DNA from: Chloroflexota bacterium
GTDB taxonomy: Bacteria > Chloroflexota > Limnocylindria > Limnocylindrales > CSP1-4
Reading direction: 5' to 3'
Length of the DNA stretch: 45,769 bases
Assembly (NCBI GenBank): GCA_012026785.1
Contig: VEOW01000026.1
Coordinates: 1-45,769 of the forward strand
Below, one piece after another: positions 26,315 through 34,924 of the stretch. Under the pieces are notes generated by a model. It saw nothing but the letters and a program-made list of their open reading frames with translations, was not told where the DNA came from and searched no databases. The position numbers were made by a program, and so were the translations under genes. The stretch's first letter is position 1. The number at the start of each line of letters is the position of its first letter.

Positions 26315-26428
26315 GGCCGCCGGTCGAGGTCGTACGACCAGCGCCCAATTTCCAGCGGCATGGCCGCTCGCCGATCCTGCCGGGCAGCCGCGCCGAACCT
26401 CACCGGCGCCGAACGAGGGGTAGGAACG

Positions 26429-26812
26429 ATGATCCGCAGAGCCATTCTCATCGGGCTGCTGACCTTCGCCGCCGTCGGCGTCGTCGCCGGCCCGGCGACG
26501 GCCAAGTCGACCGACGTGATCCGGTCGGGCAGCTGCACCGGCAACAGCGACTGGAAGCTGAAGCTCAGCCGCGAAGACGGCCGCATCGAGGTCGAGTTCG
26601 AGGTCGATCAGAACCGCAACTACAAGCCCTGGAAGGTCCGGTTCGTCCAGAACGGCGCGGTCGTCTGGAAGGGCTGGCGGACGACGCAGCCGCCGTCGGG
26701 CTCGTTCGAGGTCCGCAAGCTCCTCACGAACTTCCCGGGGGAGGACAAGATCGTCGCCCGGGCCAAGACCCCCGCGACCGGCGAGATCTGCCGAGGGGTC
26801 GCTCGAATCTGA
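26429..26812 (+). CDS. Small secreted protein, unknown function
   Basis: 127 residues: signal peptide (AILIGLLTFAAVGVVAGPATA), then a beta-rich domain of about 100 residues (SGSCTGNSDWKLKLSREDGRIEVEFEVDQN, KWKGWRTT-like segment, IVARAKTPATGEICRGVARI) with two cysteines that probably bridge. It looks like a small immunoglobulin-like exported protein. ATG 26429 has AGGGGTAGGA upstream. The following cupredoxin gene starts 64 bases later, so both may be co-transcribed. Confidence 0.75.
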   Translation: MIRRAILIGLLTFAAVGVVAGPATAKSTDVIRSGSCTGNSDWKLKLSREDGRIEVEFEVDQNRNYKPWKVRFVQNGAVVWKGWRTTQPPSGSFEVRKLLTNFPGEDKIVARAKTPATGEICRGVARI

Positions 26813-26876
26813 CCCCACGCGAGCGGCCGCCGGCCCGCGACGGGGCGGCGGCCGCGCCATGCCACGAGGAGACACC

Positions 26877-27743
26877 ATGCCAGCACGCCGACCAGCGCCC
26901 GTCGCCGGGCTCGCCCTCGGGGCCGCCGTCCTTGCCGCCATCAGCGGCTGCACGGGCAGCGTCCCGGCAGCCGGTGCCGGCTGGACCTTCGAGCCTTCGA
27001 GTTCTGGGCCGACGGCCGCGGCCTCGCCCGACGCTGCCTCGGCCACGCCTTCGGCGAGCGCCGACGCGACACCCACGGCTGCGGTGCCGTCTGCCGAGCC
27101 CTCCTCGGCCCCCACATCGCCACCGCCCGGCAACTCGGTGGCCTTCGACCCGCGAGCGGATGGCCTCGACGTCGCCTTCGGCGAGTTCGCGATCACCCTC
27201 GAGGCGAGCGTCATCCGGCCCGGCCCCGTGACCTTCGTCGTCCACAACGCCGGGAACCTGGTCCACGGCTTCGAGCTGCGGCCCGAGCACTCCGGTGGGG
27301 GCAGCGGCGGCGATCGCCCGAAGATCGAGACCCGCCGGTTCCAATCCGGCGAGACCCTCCGGGTCGAGGCGAATCTCACGCCCGGGATCTACGAGATTGA
27401 GTGCTACGTCGCCGATCACGAGGAGCGCGGGATGAAGACCTACATCGAGGTTCGCGAGGACGCCCCGCTTGCCACGCCCGAGCCCGGCGGCAGCGCACCG
27501 GACGTCGCCCGGATCGTCCAGTTCGCATTCGTGCCGGCGACGCTGTCGGTGCCGGTGGGCACGACGGTCTCGTGGCGCAACGACGACCCCGCTCCGCACA
27601 CGGTCACCTCGGCCGACGGCATCTTCGACTCGCAGCAGCTCGATCAAGGCGGGAGCTACAGCGTCGTCTTCGATCGGCCCGGGGTCTACCGCTACCGCTG
27701 CGAGATCCATCCGACGATGGTCGGGGAGGTCCGGGTCGACTGA
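26877..27743 (+). CDS. Lipoprotein with two cupredoxin (type 1 copper) domains
   Basis: 288 residues from ATG 26877 (AGGAGA six bases upstream). The signal peptide ends in a lipobox (AAISGC, near residue 25), then a Ser/Ala/Pro tether of about 65 residues. Domain 1 has type 1 copper ligands in LVHGFELR and IECYVADHEERGMK; domain 2 in APHTVTSADGIF and RYRCEIHPTMVG. Both keep the His-Cys-His-Met set. It should be a membrane-anchored electron carrier or copper-binding protein outside the cell. The two-component system 39 bases downstream may respond to the same conditions. Confidence 0.88.
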   Translation: MPARRPAPVAGLALGAAVLAAISGCTGSVPAAGAGWTFEPSSSGPTAAASPDAASATPSASADATPTAAVPSAEPSSAPTSPPPGNSVAFDPRADGLDVAFGEFAITLEASVIRPGPVTFVVHNAGNLVHGFELRPEHSGGGSGGDRPKIETRRFQSGETLRVEANLTPGIYEIECYVADHEERGMKTYIEVREDAPLATPEPGGSAPDVARIVQFAFVPATLSVPVGTTVSWRNDDPAPHTVTSADGIFDSQQLDQGGSYSVVFDRPGVYRYRCEIHPTMVGEVRVD

Positions 27744-27782
27744 GCCCGACTCCCCGACCGAGCCCGACTACCATTCCGCACG

Positions 27783-29102
27783 ATGACCGGGCGGACCCAT
27801 CGGGAGCTTCGGCCGCCGTCGATTCGGCGAGCCGTCGCCGGGTTCGTCATCCCGGGCCTGGCGGCGCTGGCCCTGGTCGCCGGCGCCGGGGTCGTCGCCC
27901 TCGATCGGCTGGCGCTGGAGGCGGCGCTGCGCGACGGCGGGCGGGTCGCGGAGCTGGTTGCCCACGGCGTGATCCAGCCGGCGATGACCGGCAGCCTCGT
28001 GCGCGGTGATCCGGGCGCGATCGCCGCGCTCGACCGGGTCGTCCGCGACACGGTGCTCCGGGGGTCGCTCGCCAGGATCAAGATCTGGGATCGAGACGGG
28101 CGCATCGTCTACTCCGACGAGGCGCTGCTCGTCGGCGCGGTCTTCCCGCTGTCCGACAAACAGCTGGCCGCCTTCGAAAGCGGCTTGCCGAGCGAGCCGG
28201 AGGTCAGCGAGCTTGGCGAGGCGGAGAACGTCCTCGAGACGGACGATCGCCTCGTCGAGGTCTACGTCCCGATCGAGGCCCTCGACGGAACGCCCCTGCT
28301 GGTCGAGTCGTACCTGCGGCTCGTGTCGGCCCTCGCGTCGGGGCGGCTGGTGGCCGGCCAGATCCTGCCGCTGGCCATCGCCGGCCTCGCGATCCTGGCG
28401 ATCATCCAGTGGCCGCTCGCGTGGCGCCTGGCCCGCGACCTCCATGCCGGGCACGCGGCCCGCGAGCGGCTCCTGCAGCGCGCCGCGGACAGCTCCCAGG
28501 AGGAGCGCCGCCGGATCGCCGGCGAGCTGCACGACGGCCTCGTCCAGTCGCTGGCCGGCGTGGCCCTGGACCTGTCCGCATCGGCTGACCGGGCACCGAA
28601 TCCATCGATCGCCCGCGACTTCGAGCGGGGCGCCGAGGGCGTGCGGGCGGCGATGCGCGAGGCCCGATCGCTGCTCGTCGAGCTCTATCCGCCCAACCTT
28701 CGATCAGCCGGCCTGGCCAACGCCATCGCCGACCGCGGCGCCAAGGCTGCCGGCCGAGGCATCGCGGTCACCACCGAGATCGAGGACGACGGCAGTCTCT
28801 CGGAGCGCGACGAGGCGGTCGTGTACCGGGTCGCCCAGGAGGCGCTCCGGAACGTCGTCAAGCACAGCGGCGCGACGCAAGTCACCATCCGGCTCGAGGT
28901 CGAGACGGGCGACTGCCAGCTGACGGTCACCGACGACGGGACCGGCGTCGACGAGGTGGCCGTGGCGGGGGCGCCGGCGTCGGGCCACCTCGGGCTGTCG
29001 GTCATTCGAGACCTGGCCCGCGATGCCGGGGCGTCGCTGGATGTCCGCCAGGGCGACGTGGCCGGGACTATTGTGGCGCTTCGACTGGGGGCGGTTCGGT
29101 GA
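27783..29102 (+). CDS. NarL-type sensor histidine kinase
   Basis: 439 residues. Membrane helices at about 18-40 and 190-212 flank an extracytoplasmic sensor of about 145 residues (LARIKIWDRDGRIVYSDEALLVG), of the dCache/PAS-like sort. The cytoplasmic part has the HisKA_3 box ERRRIAGELHDGLVQSLAGV with phospho-acceptor H250, then an HATPase domain (EALRNVVKHSGATQV, DDGTGVD, GHLGLSVIRDLA). The response regulator gene overlaps its stop. The signal is unknown; the adjacent dicupredoxin suggests redox or copper, as an inference. Confidence 0.92.
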   Translation: MTGRTHRELRPPSIRRAVAGFVIPGLAALALVAGAGVVALDRLALEAALRDGGRVAELVAHGVIQPAMTGSLVRGDPGAIAALDRVVRDTVLRGSLARIKIWDRDGRIVYSDEALLVGAVFPLSDKQLAAFESGLPSEPEVSELGEAENVLETDDRLVEVYVPIEALDGTPLLVESYLRLVSALASGRLVAGQILPLAIAGLAILAIIQWPLAWRLARDLHAGHAARERLLQRAADSSQEERRRIAGELHDGLVQSLAGVALDLSASADRAPNPSIARDFERGAEGVRAAMREARSLLVELYPPNLRSAGLANAIADRGAKAAGRGIAVTTEIEDDGSLSERDEAVVYRVAQEALRNVVKHSGATQVTIRLEVETGDCQLTVTDDGTGVDEVAVAGAPASGHLGLSVIRDLARDAGASLDVRQGDVAGTIVALRLGAVR

Positions 29103-29740
29103 TCCGGGTGTTGATCGTGGACGACCACGAGATCGTTCGAACCGGGCTCGAGCGGCTCCTCCAGGGCTGGCCGTCGGTCGAGGTCGTCGCCACGGCCTCG
29201 AACGGCCGCGAGGCCATCGAGCTTGCCGAACGGCACCGGCCCGACGTCGTCCTGATGGACGTCTCGATGCCTGTCATGGGCGGTCTCGAGGCGACGCGCC
29301 GGATCCTGGCCGACCGGCCGCAGACCCAGGTCGTGGTCCTGACCTCGTTCGACGATCAGCGGACCGTCGGCGAGGCGCTCGACTCCGGGGCGATCGGCTA
29401 CCTCCTCAAGGACGCCGATCCGGCGACGCTGCGCGAGGGGATCGAGCTTGCCGCCCGAGGCGAGTCGCCGATCAACCCGCGGGTCGCGCGGACGATGCTC
29501 GCCGCGCGCCGCGACCGCCGCGCCGAGCCGGCCATCACCGACCGTGAGCGCGAGATCCTCGAGCTGCTGCGCCAGGGCCTGTCGAACAAGGAGATCGCCG
29601 CCGGGCTCGGGATCACGGTCAAGACGGTCAAGGCCCACCTCTCCAGCCTGTTCCAGAAGATCGGCGTCCTCGACCGGACACAGGCGGCCCTGTGGGCCGA
29701 GCGCTTCGCCCCGGAGCGGCCCGCGCCCGGGCGAGAGTGA
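29099..29740 (+). CDS. NarL/LuxR-family response regulator
   Basis: 213 residues from GTG 29099, overlapping the kinase stop (GTGA). The receiver domain has acidic pocket D8-D9, phospho-acceptor D54 in VVLMDVSMP, T/S in VVLTSFDD and the lysine in GYLLKDADP. The C-terminal LuxR-type helix-turn-helix is TDREREILELLRQGLSNKEIAAGLGITVKTVKAHLSSLFQKIGV. Cognate partner of the kinase encoded upstream; target genes unknown. Confidence 0.95.
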   Translation: MIRVLIVDDHEIVRTGLERLLQGWPSVEVVATASNGREAIELAERHRPDVVLMDVSMPVMGGLEATRRILADRPQTQVVVLTSFDDQRTVGEALDSGAIGYLLKDADPATLREGIELAARGESPINPRVARTMLAARRDRRAEPAITDREREILELLRQGLSNKEIAAGLGITVKTVKAHLSSLFQKIGVLDRTQAALWAERFAPERPAPGRE

Positions 29741-29753
29741 GGCCGCGGCCCCC

Positions 29754-30029
29754 TCAGGATCCGCCGGCCATCGCCGGCAGGAGGACGAGCGAATCGCGCT
29801 CGCCGACGGGCGTCTCCAGGCCATCGAGGTGCCGGACATCGGTGCCGTTGAGGAAGACGTTGACGAAGTGGTTGATCCCGCCGTCGCCGTCGAGCAGCGT
29901 CGGGGCGAGGGCCGGGTAGGTCCCCACGAGCGACTCGATGACCTCGCGGACGGTCGAGCCGCCGGCGTCGACCAGCTTGGCCCCCGAGGTCGCCGACCGG
30001 AGCACCGGCGGAATTCGAACCTCGCTCAT
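29754..30029 (-). CDS. ThiS/MoaD/CysO-like sulfur carrier protein ending Gly-Gly-Ser
   Basis: 91 residues, beta-grasp fold (MSEVRIPPVLRSATSGA; INHFVNVFLNGTDVRHLDGLETPVGERDSLVLLPAMAGGS). Carriers of this family are activated as a C-terminal Gly-Gly thiocarboxylate. Here the last codons are GCC GGC GGA TCC TGA, so a Ser follows Gly-Gly and must be clipped before charging, as known for HcyS and QbsE by JAMM proteases. Its ATG (30029) overlaps the stop of the threonine-synthase-like gene, under the same SAM riboswitch. No adenylating enzyme or JAMM protease is encoded in the window. Confidence 0.88.
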   Translation of the reverse strand: MSEVRIPPVLRSATSGAKLVDAGGSTVREVIESLVGTYPALAPTLLDGDGGINHFVNVFLNGTDVRHLDGLETPVGERDSLVLLPAMAGGS

Positions 30030-31360
30030 GACGATGCCCCCTCCAGCCACGCCTCGAACGCCGCCAGGCGCGGCGGGATCGGCGGGGCGAGGCCGGGCTG
30101 GCCGGCCCGCGCGGGGGCGGCCGGATCGATCCCGAGAAGCCGTGCGTCGGGGGTCTTGAGGCCATTGCCCGTGACGAGCGCGACGACCTCGTCGCCGTCG
30201 CGGATCACGCCCCGCCGCCGTGCCGCCTCGACCGCGCCGATCGTCACGCCGCCGGCGGTCTCGGCGAAGATGCCCTCGAGGGCCGCCAGCTCGCGGATCG
30301 CCGCGGCGGTCCGGGTGTCGTCGATCGACTCGATCGAGCCGCCGCTGGACCGGGCAACCTCGAGGGCGTAGCGGCCGTCGGCCGGGTTGCCGATGGCCAG
30401 CGAGCGGACGAACGTGTCGGGCGCTCGTACCGGCTCCACCACGGTCGCCCCGCTCGCCCAGGCCGTGGCCACCGGCGCACAGCCGGCCGGCTGGGCGCCG
30501 ACGAAGCGGATCGGGCGGCGCTCGATGAGCCCAGCGTCGGCCAGCTCGGCAAAGCCCCGGGCGACCTTCGTGAATAGCGCCCCCGAGGCGATCGGGGCGA
30601 CGATCACGTCGGGCGAGCGCCAGCCGAGGCCCTCGGCGACCTCGAAGGCCAAGGTCTTCGATCCCTCGGCGTAGAACGGCCGGAGGTTGACGTTGACGAA
30701 GCCCCAGCCGGTCTCGTCGACGACCTCGAGGCACAGCCGGTTGACGTCGTCGTAGGTGCCCTCGATCGGCACGACGGTCGCGCCGTAGGCGAGGGCGTGG
30801 TCGACCTTCGCCGGCTCGAGGTCCGCCGGGATGAAGACGTAGGCCGGGATGCCGAGCGCGGCCGCGGCCGCAGCCGTGGCCCCGGCCAGGTTGCCGGTCG
30901 AGGCGCAGGCCAGGGTATCGATCCCGAACTCGCTCGCCGTCGCGGCGGCGATCGCCACGGCCCGATCCTTGAATGACAAGCTGGGGTTGCGGGTGTCGTC
31001 CTTGACCCACAGCCGCTCCACACCGAGTGCGCGGCCGCGCCGATCCGCGGCCACGAGGGGCGACGAGCCGACGGCGAGGCCGCGCGCCGGCGGCGTGTCG
31101 AGCGGCAGGAACTCGAGGTAGCGCCACAGCCCGGCGGGGCGGGCCTCGATGGCCTCGCGCGAGGCCGTGGCGCGGACGAGGTCGCGGTCGTACGCGACCT
31201 CGAGCGGGCCGAGACAGGCCGGGCAGACGTAGGCCGGGCCGAGCGGCTCCGGGCGGCCGCAATTGCGACAGGCCAGCCCGACGACGCGGCGGCGCTCGGC
31301 CGGCGCGCCCGCGGCCGGCGCGCCCGCCCCCCGGGGTGCCTGGATCAGCTCGGTCGTCAT
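30026..31360 (-). CDS. thrC: Threonine synthase-family PLP enzyme under SAM riboswitch control
   Basis: 444 residues from ATG 31360 with GGAAGGAG upstream. An N-terminal zinc ribbon (C31, C34, C46, C49: CRNCG and CPACL) precedes a fold-type II PLP domain with lysine K131 in NPSLSFKDRA and the phosphate loop ASTGNLAGA. By family it converts O-phosphohomoserine to threonine. Control by a SAM-I riboswitch and coupling to a sulfur carrier are unexpected for a pure threonine enzyme and raise the possibility that it replaces the phosphate by sulfur to make homocysteine, or serves another thiocarboxylate-dependent reaction. Assignment to the family is firm, the reaction is not. Confidence 0.85.
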   Translation of the reverse strand: MTTELIQAPRGAGAPAAGAPAERRRVVGLACRNCGRPEPLGPAYVCPACLGPLEVAYDRDLVRATASREAIEARPAGLWRYLEFLPLDTPPARGLAVGSSPLVAADRRGRALGVERLWVKDDTRNPSLSFKDRAVAIAAATASEFGIDTLACASTGNLAGATAAAAAALGIPAYVFIPADLEPAKVDHALAYGATVVPIEGTYDDVNRLCLEVVDETGWGFVNVNLRPFYAEGSKTLAFEVAEGLGWRSPDVIVAPIASGALFTKVARGFAELADAGLIERRPIRFVGAQPAGCAPVATAWASGATVVEPVRAPDTFVRSLAIGNPADGRYALEVARSSGGSIESIDDTRTAAAIRELAALEGIFAETAGGVTIGAVEAARRRGVIRDGDEVVALVTGNGLKTPDARLLGIDPAAPARAGQPGLAPPIPPRLAAFEAWLEGASS

Positions 31361-31419
31361 CGGATCCGCTCCTTCCTGCCGCGGCTCGCGGGGCGCGGCA
31401 CTGGCTGCGGCGACGGGAC

Positions 31420-31455
31420 CGGAAAACGGAAGACCCTTCCTGCGCCGGAAGGGTC
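31420..31455 (-). terminator. Riboswitch expression-platform terminator
   Basis: On the minus strand GACCCTTCC and GGAAGGGTC (31455-31447 and 31440-31432) form a perfect 9-bp stem with a 6-base loop, followed by TTCCGTTTTCC. It lies directly 3' of the SAM-I aptamer and about 70 bases before the thrC-like start. The AAGGG beside the aptamer's P1 3' strand can pair with CCCTT of the terminator, giving an antiterminator when SAM is absent. Confidence 0.85.
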
Positions 31456-31469
31456 TCGAAGGGAGCTCC

Positions 31470-31572
31470 CTTATCTCGCAGGGGGACCTGCCCGGACTTG
31501 GCACCTTGCCGGCTCGACGCCGGTAGGTTGTCGTGGTTTCAACGGGCCGGTCCCGCCACCACTCTTGATAAG
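31470..31572 (-). ncRNA. SAM-I (S-box) riboswitch aptamer
   Basis: The minus strand reads CTTATCAAGAGTGGTGGCGG at the 5' end, continuing with GGACCGGCCCGTTGAAACC, ACGACAACC, a CCGGC-GTCGA-GCCGG hairpin, GGTGCCAAGTCCGGGCAGG, and closes with GATAAG. These are the conserved blocks of the S-box: P1 CTTATC/GATAAG, the kink-turn, the GATGAAACC-like joint and the GGTGCCAA segment. It should bind S-adenosylmethionine and, when bound, let the terminator at 31420-31455 form, shutting off the thrC-like enzyme and the sulfur carrier. Confidence 0.95.
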
Positions 31573-31596
31573 TGCTCTTCAGTTGTGCCCCTGAGG

Positions 31597-32115
31597 CTAC
31601 GGTCTGGAGCGCCCGGCCGTCAATGCCTCGAAGCGGGAGCGCCAGTGCTCCAGTCGGGCCTCGTCGGAGAACAGCACCAGGACCGTGTTGTCGCCGGCCA
31701 GCGTCCCGACCTGGTCGTCGAGCGTCGAGAGGTCGATCGCCTCGGCCAGGATGGACGCGGTTCCGGCCGACGCGACGAGGACGAGGATCAGGCCGGACCG
31801 GCGGACTTCGACCGGCACGTCGCGCAGCACCCGCAGCAGCATCTCGTCGTCGCGTGGACGGGTTGCGACCAGCTCCGCCGGCGCGGCGTAGACGTGCCGC
31901 TCGCCACGGGGAACCTTGACCAGGCCGAGCTCGGCGATGTCACGGCTGACGGTTGCCTGGGTGACCTCGAAGCCCTGCGCGGTCAGGAGATCGGCCAGCT
32001 GCTGCTGGTTCTGGATGTCGTGCTCCCGGACCAGCTCGCGGATCTGCCCGTGCCTCGCGCGCCGGGAGGCGCGTGCGCCGGTCGGCCCACGATCGCGACC
32101 GTTCGACCGCTCCAT
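31597..32115 (-). CDS. argR: Arginine repressor
   Basis: 172 residues from ATG 32115. The N-terminal winged helix (RHGQIRELVREHDIQNQQQLADLLTAQGFEVTQATVSRDIAELGLVKV) and the C-terminal oligomerisation domain that binds arginine (ILAEAIDLSTLDDQVGTLAGDNTVLVLF, with GDNT) are complete. It starts seven bases after argH and is the last gene of argG-argH-argR. It should repress both arms of the arginine cluster through the palindromes at 34865-34909. Confidence 0.95.
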   Translation of the reverse strand: MERSNGRDRGPTGARASRRARHGQIRELVREHDIQNQQQLADLLTAQGFEVTQATVSRDIAELGLVKVPRGERHVYAAPAELVATRPRDDEMLLRVLRDVPVEVRRSGLILVLVASAGTASILAEAIDLSTLDDQVGTLAGDNTVLVLFSDEARLEHWRSRFEALTAGRSRP

Positions 32116-32122
32116 GGCCTGA

Positions 32123-33538
32123 CTATATGCCGAGGCGTTCGGCCGCGGCAGCCAGCTCGGCCTGGACCCGCCGGGGCGCCGTCCCGCCGATAACGTCGCA
32201 GCGAGCCAGGGCGCCGTCGACCGTCGCCGCGGCGCGCAGGAACGCCCCGAGCTCGGGATCGGATGCGAGCTTCGCCGCGGCCGGATCGTCGCTCTCGGCC
32301 AGCGCGGCAGCGTACTCGGCGCCCTCGAGCGCCGCCAAGCCAACGCCGCGCCCTTCTGCGACCCTGACGAGCCGGCCCACGACGTGGTGGGCCGATCGGA
32401 ACGCGATCCCCCGCTCCACCAGGGCGTCGGCCAGAGCCACGGCAGTCAGGTACCCCTCGGCGGCGGCCGCCTGGAGCCGCGCCTCGTCGACGACCAGCGA
32501 TTCCATCACGCCGGTCAGCACGTCCAGCGACGCTCGAAGCGTGCGCGTCGCGGCGAAGAGCGGCGCCTTGTCCTCCTGGAGATCGCGCTGGTAGCCGAGC
32601 GGCAGGCCCTTGAGCATCGCGAGCGTCGCGGTCAGCCGTCCGATGACGTCGGCGGTCCGCCCGCGGACGAGCTCGGCGACGTCGGGGTTGCGCTTGTTCG
32701 GCAGCATCGACGAGCCGGTCGAATGGGCGTCCGCGAGGCGCACGAAGCCGAACCGCGGGTTGGACCACCAGACGAGCTCCTCGGCGAGGCGCGAGAGGTG
32801 GACCATCCCGAGCGCGACGGCGGCGAGCGTCTCGACGACGAAGTCGCGGTCGCCCGAGGCGTCGATCGAGTTGCGGGTGCCGCTCTCGAAACCGAGCTCG
32901 GCCGCCGTCGTCTCGCGATCGAGCGGGAAGCCCGCGCCGGCAATCGCGCCCGAGCCCAACGGCGAGACGTTGGCCCGGCGCCGGGCGTCGGCCACCCGGC
33001 CGCGGTCGCGCTCCAGCATCTCGACGTATGCCAGCAGGTGATGGGCGAACAGCACCGGTTGGGCTGGCTGGACGTGGGTGTGGCCGGGCATGACGGCATC
33101 GGGGTGGCGCGCCGCGAGCCCAACCAGTGCGCGTTCCAGCCCCACGGCGGCGTCATCGAGCGAATCGACCGTCCGCCGCAGCCATAGCCGCAGGCCGGTC
33201 GAGACCTGGTCGTTCCGTGATCGACCGGTGTGCAGCTTGCGGGCGACCGGCCCGACCCGCGCCTCGAGCGCGAACTCGAGGTTCATGTGAACGTCCTCGA
33301 GGGCCGGGTCCCATTCGAGCGACCCGTCCTCGACGTCGGCTCGAAGCCCCTCCAGGCCCCCGACGAGCGCTTCGACCTCGGGGTCCGTCAGCAGCCCGGC
33401 CCGGCCGAGCCCCCGAACGTGGGCGATCGAGCCGGCGATGTCGTCGAGCGCCAGCTCGACGTCGATCTCGAGCGAGCGCGTGAAGTCGGCGGCTGCGGGA
33501 TCCGGCTGGCCTTCGAACCGGCCGCCCCAGGTCTTCAC
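32123..33538 (-). CDS. argH: Argininosuccinate lyase
   Basis: 471 residues from GTG 33538. Carries the fumarase-superfamily signature GSSMLPNKRNPD, the N-terminal KTWGGRFEGQPDPAAADFTRSLEID and the HTGRSRNDQVSTGLRLW block. It splits argininosuccinate into arginine and fumarate, the last step of arginine synthesis. Six bases separate it from the argG stop, and GCGGAG in that gap acts as ribosome binding site. Confidence 0.96.
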   Translation of the reverse strand: MKTWGGRFEGQPDPAAADFTRSLEIDVELALDDIAGSIAHVRGLGRAGLLTDPEVEALVGGLEGLRADVEDGSLEWDPALEDVHMNLEFALEARVGPVARKLHTGRSRNDQVSTGLRLWLRRTVDSLDDAAVGLERALVGLAARHPDAVMPGHTHVQPAQPVLFAHHLLAYVEMLERDRGRVADARRRANVSPLGSGAIAGAGFPLDRETTAAELGFESGTRNSIDASGDRDFVVETLAAVALGMVHLSRLAEELVWWSNPRFGFVRLADAHSTGSSMLPNKRNPDVAELVRGRTADVIGRLTATLAMLKGLPLGYQRDLQEDKAPLFAATRTLRASLDVLTGVMESLVVDEARLQAAAAEGYLTAVALADALVERGIAFRSAHHVVGRLVRVAEGRGVGLAALEGAEYAAALAESDDPAAAKLASDPELGAFLRAAATVDGALARCDVIGGTAPRRVQAELAAAAERLGI

Positions 33539-33544
33539 TCCGCG

Positions 33545-34807
33545 TCAGCCGACGAGGACAGCCTCGGCATCGGCGACCTCGAGCGGCAGGTCATCGAGCA
33601 GCGGCGTCGCCCAGCTCGCGCCATCCTGGCGACCGGCCTCGGTCCGCAGCGGCAGGCCGAAGATCGCGATGAAGCCGACCGCGCTGGCGTGGTCGAAGGC
33701 GTCACCCGCGTCGTAGGTCGCAAGGGCGTGATCGTACAGGGAGTTCGGGCTGCGCCGACCGACGATCGCGGACGTGCCGTGATCCAGCCGAACGCGGACC
33801 TCGCCCTCGACGACCCGCTGGGCCGTGCGGACGTACTCGCGCAGGTTCGCCTGCAGCCCGCTGAACCACAGCCCGTCGTAGGTCGCCTGGGCAACCTCGG
33901 CCGCGACGAGGCGATCGAAACGCAGCTGGTCCTTCGAGAGCGTCAGACCCTCGAGGGCCTTGTGGGCGGCGTGGATGACGACCGCCGCGGGCGCCTCGTA
34001 GATCTCGCGGCTCTTGATTCCGACGAGGCGATCCTCGACGTGGTCGATCCGCCCGACGCCGTGGCTCCCGGCCAGCTCGTTGAGCGTTTCGACGAGCTCG
34101 ACCGGGTCGAGCTCGCGGCCGTCGAGGCTGACGGGGACGCCGGCCTCGAAGCCGAGGGTGATCTCGACCGGCGATGGCGCCTCCGACGGATCGACGGTCC
34201 AGGCGTAGACGTCGCGCGGTGGGGCGACCCAGGGGTCCTCGAGGACGCCGGTCTCGATCGAGCGGCCCCACAGGTTGACGTCGATCGAGTACGGCGAGGC
34301 GTGGGTGACGGGGATGTCGATGCCGCGCTCCAGGGCGTACTCGATCTCCTGGTCGCGCGACAGGCCCATCCCGATCCGCATCGGCGCGACGACCTCGAGG
34401 CTCGCGTCGAGGGCCTTGACGGCGACGTCGAACCGGACCTGGTCGTTGCCCTTGCCGGTGCAGCCGTGGGCGACGGCGTCGGCGCCTTCGCGATGGGCGA
34501 CCTCGACGAGCAGCTGCGCGATGAGCGGCCGGGCCAGGGCGGTGGCCAGCGGGTAGACACCCTGGTACAGCGCGCCGGCCCGGACGGCCGGCCGGACGAA
34601 GCCCTCGACGAACTGGCGGCGGGCGTCGACGACGTAGGCCCGGCTGGCGCCGGCGCTGATGGCCCGATCGGCCACGCCGCTCCGGAGCGAGCCGCCCCCG
34701 ACGTCGACGGTCAGGGTCACGACCTCGGCCTCGTAGCGCTCGCGGAGCCAGGCGACCGCGACGGATGTGTCCAGGCCGCCCGAATAGGCAAGCACGACCT
34801 TCTTCAC
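33545..34807 (-). CDS. argG: Argininosuccinate synthase
   Basis: 420 residues from GTG 34807. The ATP pyrophosphatase loop VVLAYSGGLDTSVAVAWL, the AHGCTGKGNDQVRFD motif and IDVNLWGRSIETG identify the enzyme, which joins citrulline and aspartate using ATP. First gene of the leftward arm argG-argH-argR. Its start faces argF across a 124-base control region. The frame extends to 35446 but that part is antisense to argF. Confidence 0.96.
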   Translation of the reverse strand: MKKVVLAYSGGLDTSVAVAWLRERYEAEVVTLTVDVGGGSLRSGVADRAISAGASRAYVVDARRQFVEGFVRPAVRAGALYQGVYPLATALARPLIAQLLVEVAHREGADAVAHGCTGKGNDQVRFDVAVKALDASLEVVAPMRIGMGLSRDQEIEYALERGIDIPVTHASPYSIDVNLWGRSIETGVLEDPWVAPPRDVYAWTVDPSEAPSPVEITLGFEAGVPVSLDGRELDPVELVETLNELAGSHGVGRIDHVEDRLVGIKSREIYEAPAAVVIHAAHKALEGLTLSKDQLRFDRLVAAEVAQATYDGLWFSGLQANLREYVRTAQRVVEGEVRVRLDHGTSAIVGRRSPNSLYDHALATYDAGDAFDHASAVGFIAIFGLPLRTEAGRQDGASWATPLLDDLPLEVADAEAVLVG

Positions 34808-34864
34808 GGGGTTCCTCGCGCACGGGATGAGAGGCGGCGCTAGCGCAGTTGCGGCTCGCAGTCC

Positions 34865-34924
34865 TGCATTAACATGCGCTGGCCTCGGCCATTCTTGCAT
34901 ACCTATGCAGGATTTGTCTACACT
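34865..34924. promoter_or_regulatory. Divergent argG/argF promoter with ARG-box-like palindromes
   Basis: TGCATACCTATGCA (34896-34909) is a perfect 6-2-6 inverted repeat and TGCATTAACATGCG (34865-34878) is a related weaker copy, 31 bases (three helical turns) away. Both resemble the TGCATR-rich ARG boxes of high-GC bacteria. TTGCAT (34895-34900), an 18-base spacer and TACACT (34919-34924) make a possible rightward promoter lying under the operator, so ArgR binding would block argF; argG reads away from the other side. Confidence 0.6.

Noticed and set aside
33230-34843. 537-codon plus-strand frame opposite argG
   Set aside because: Shadow frame of argG/argH; no domain recognised.
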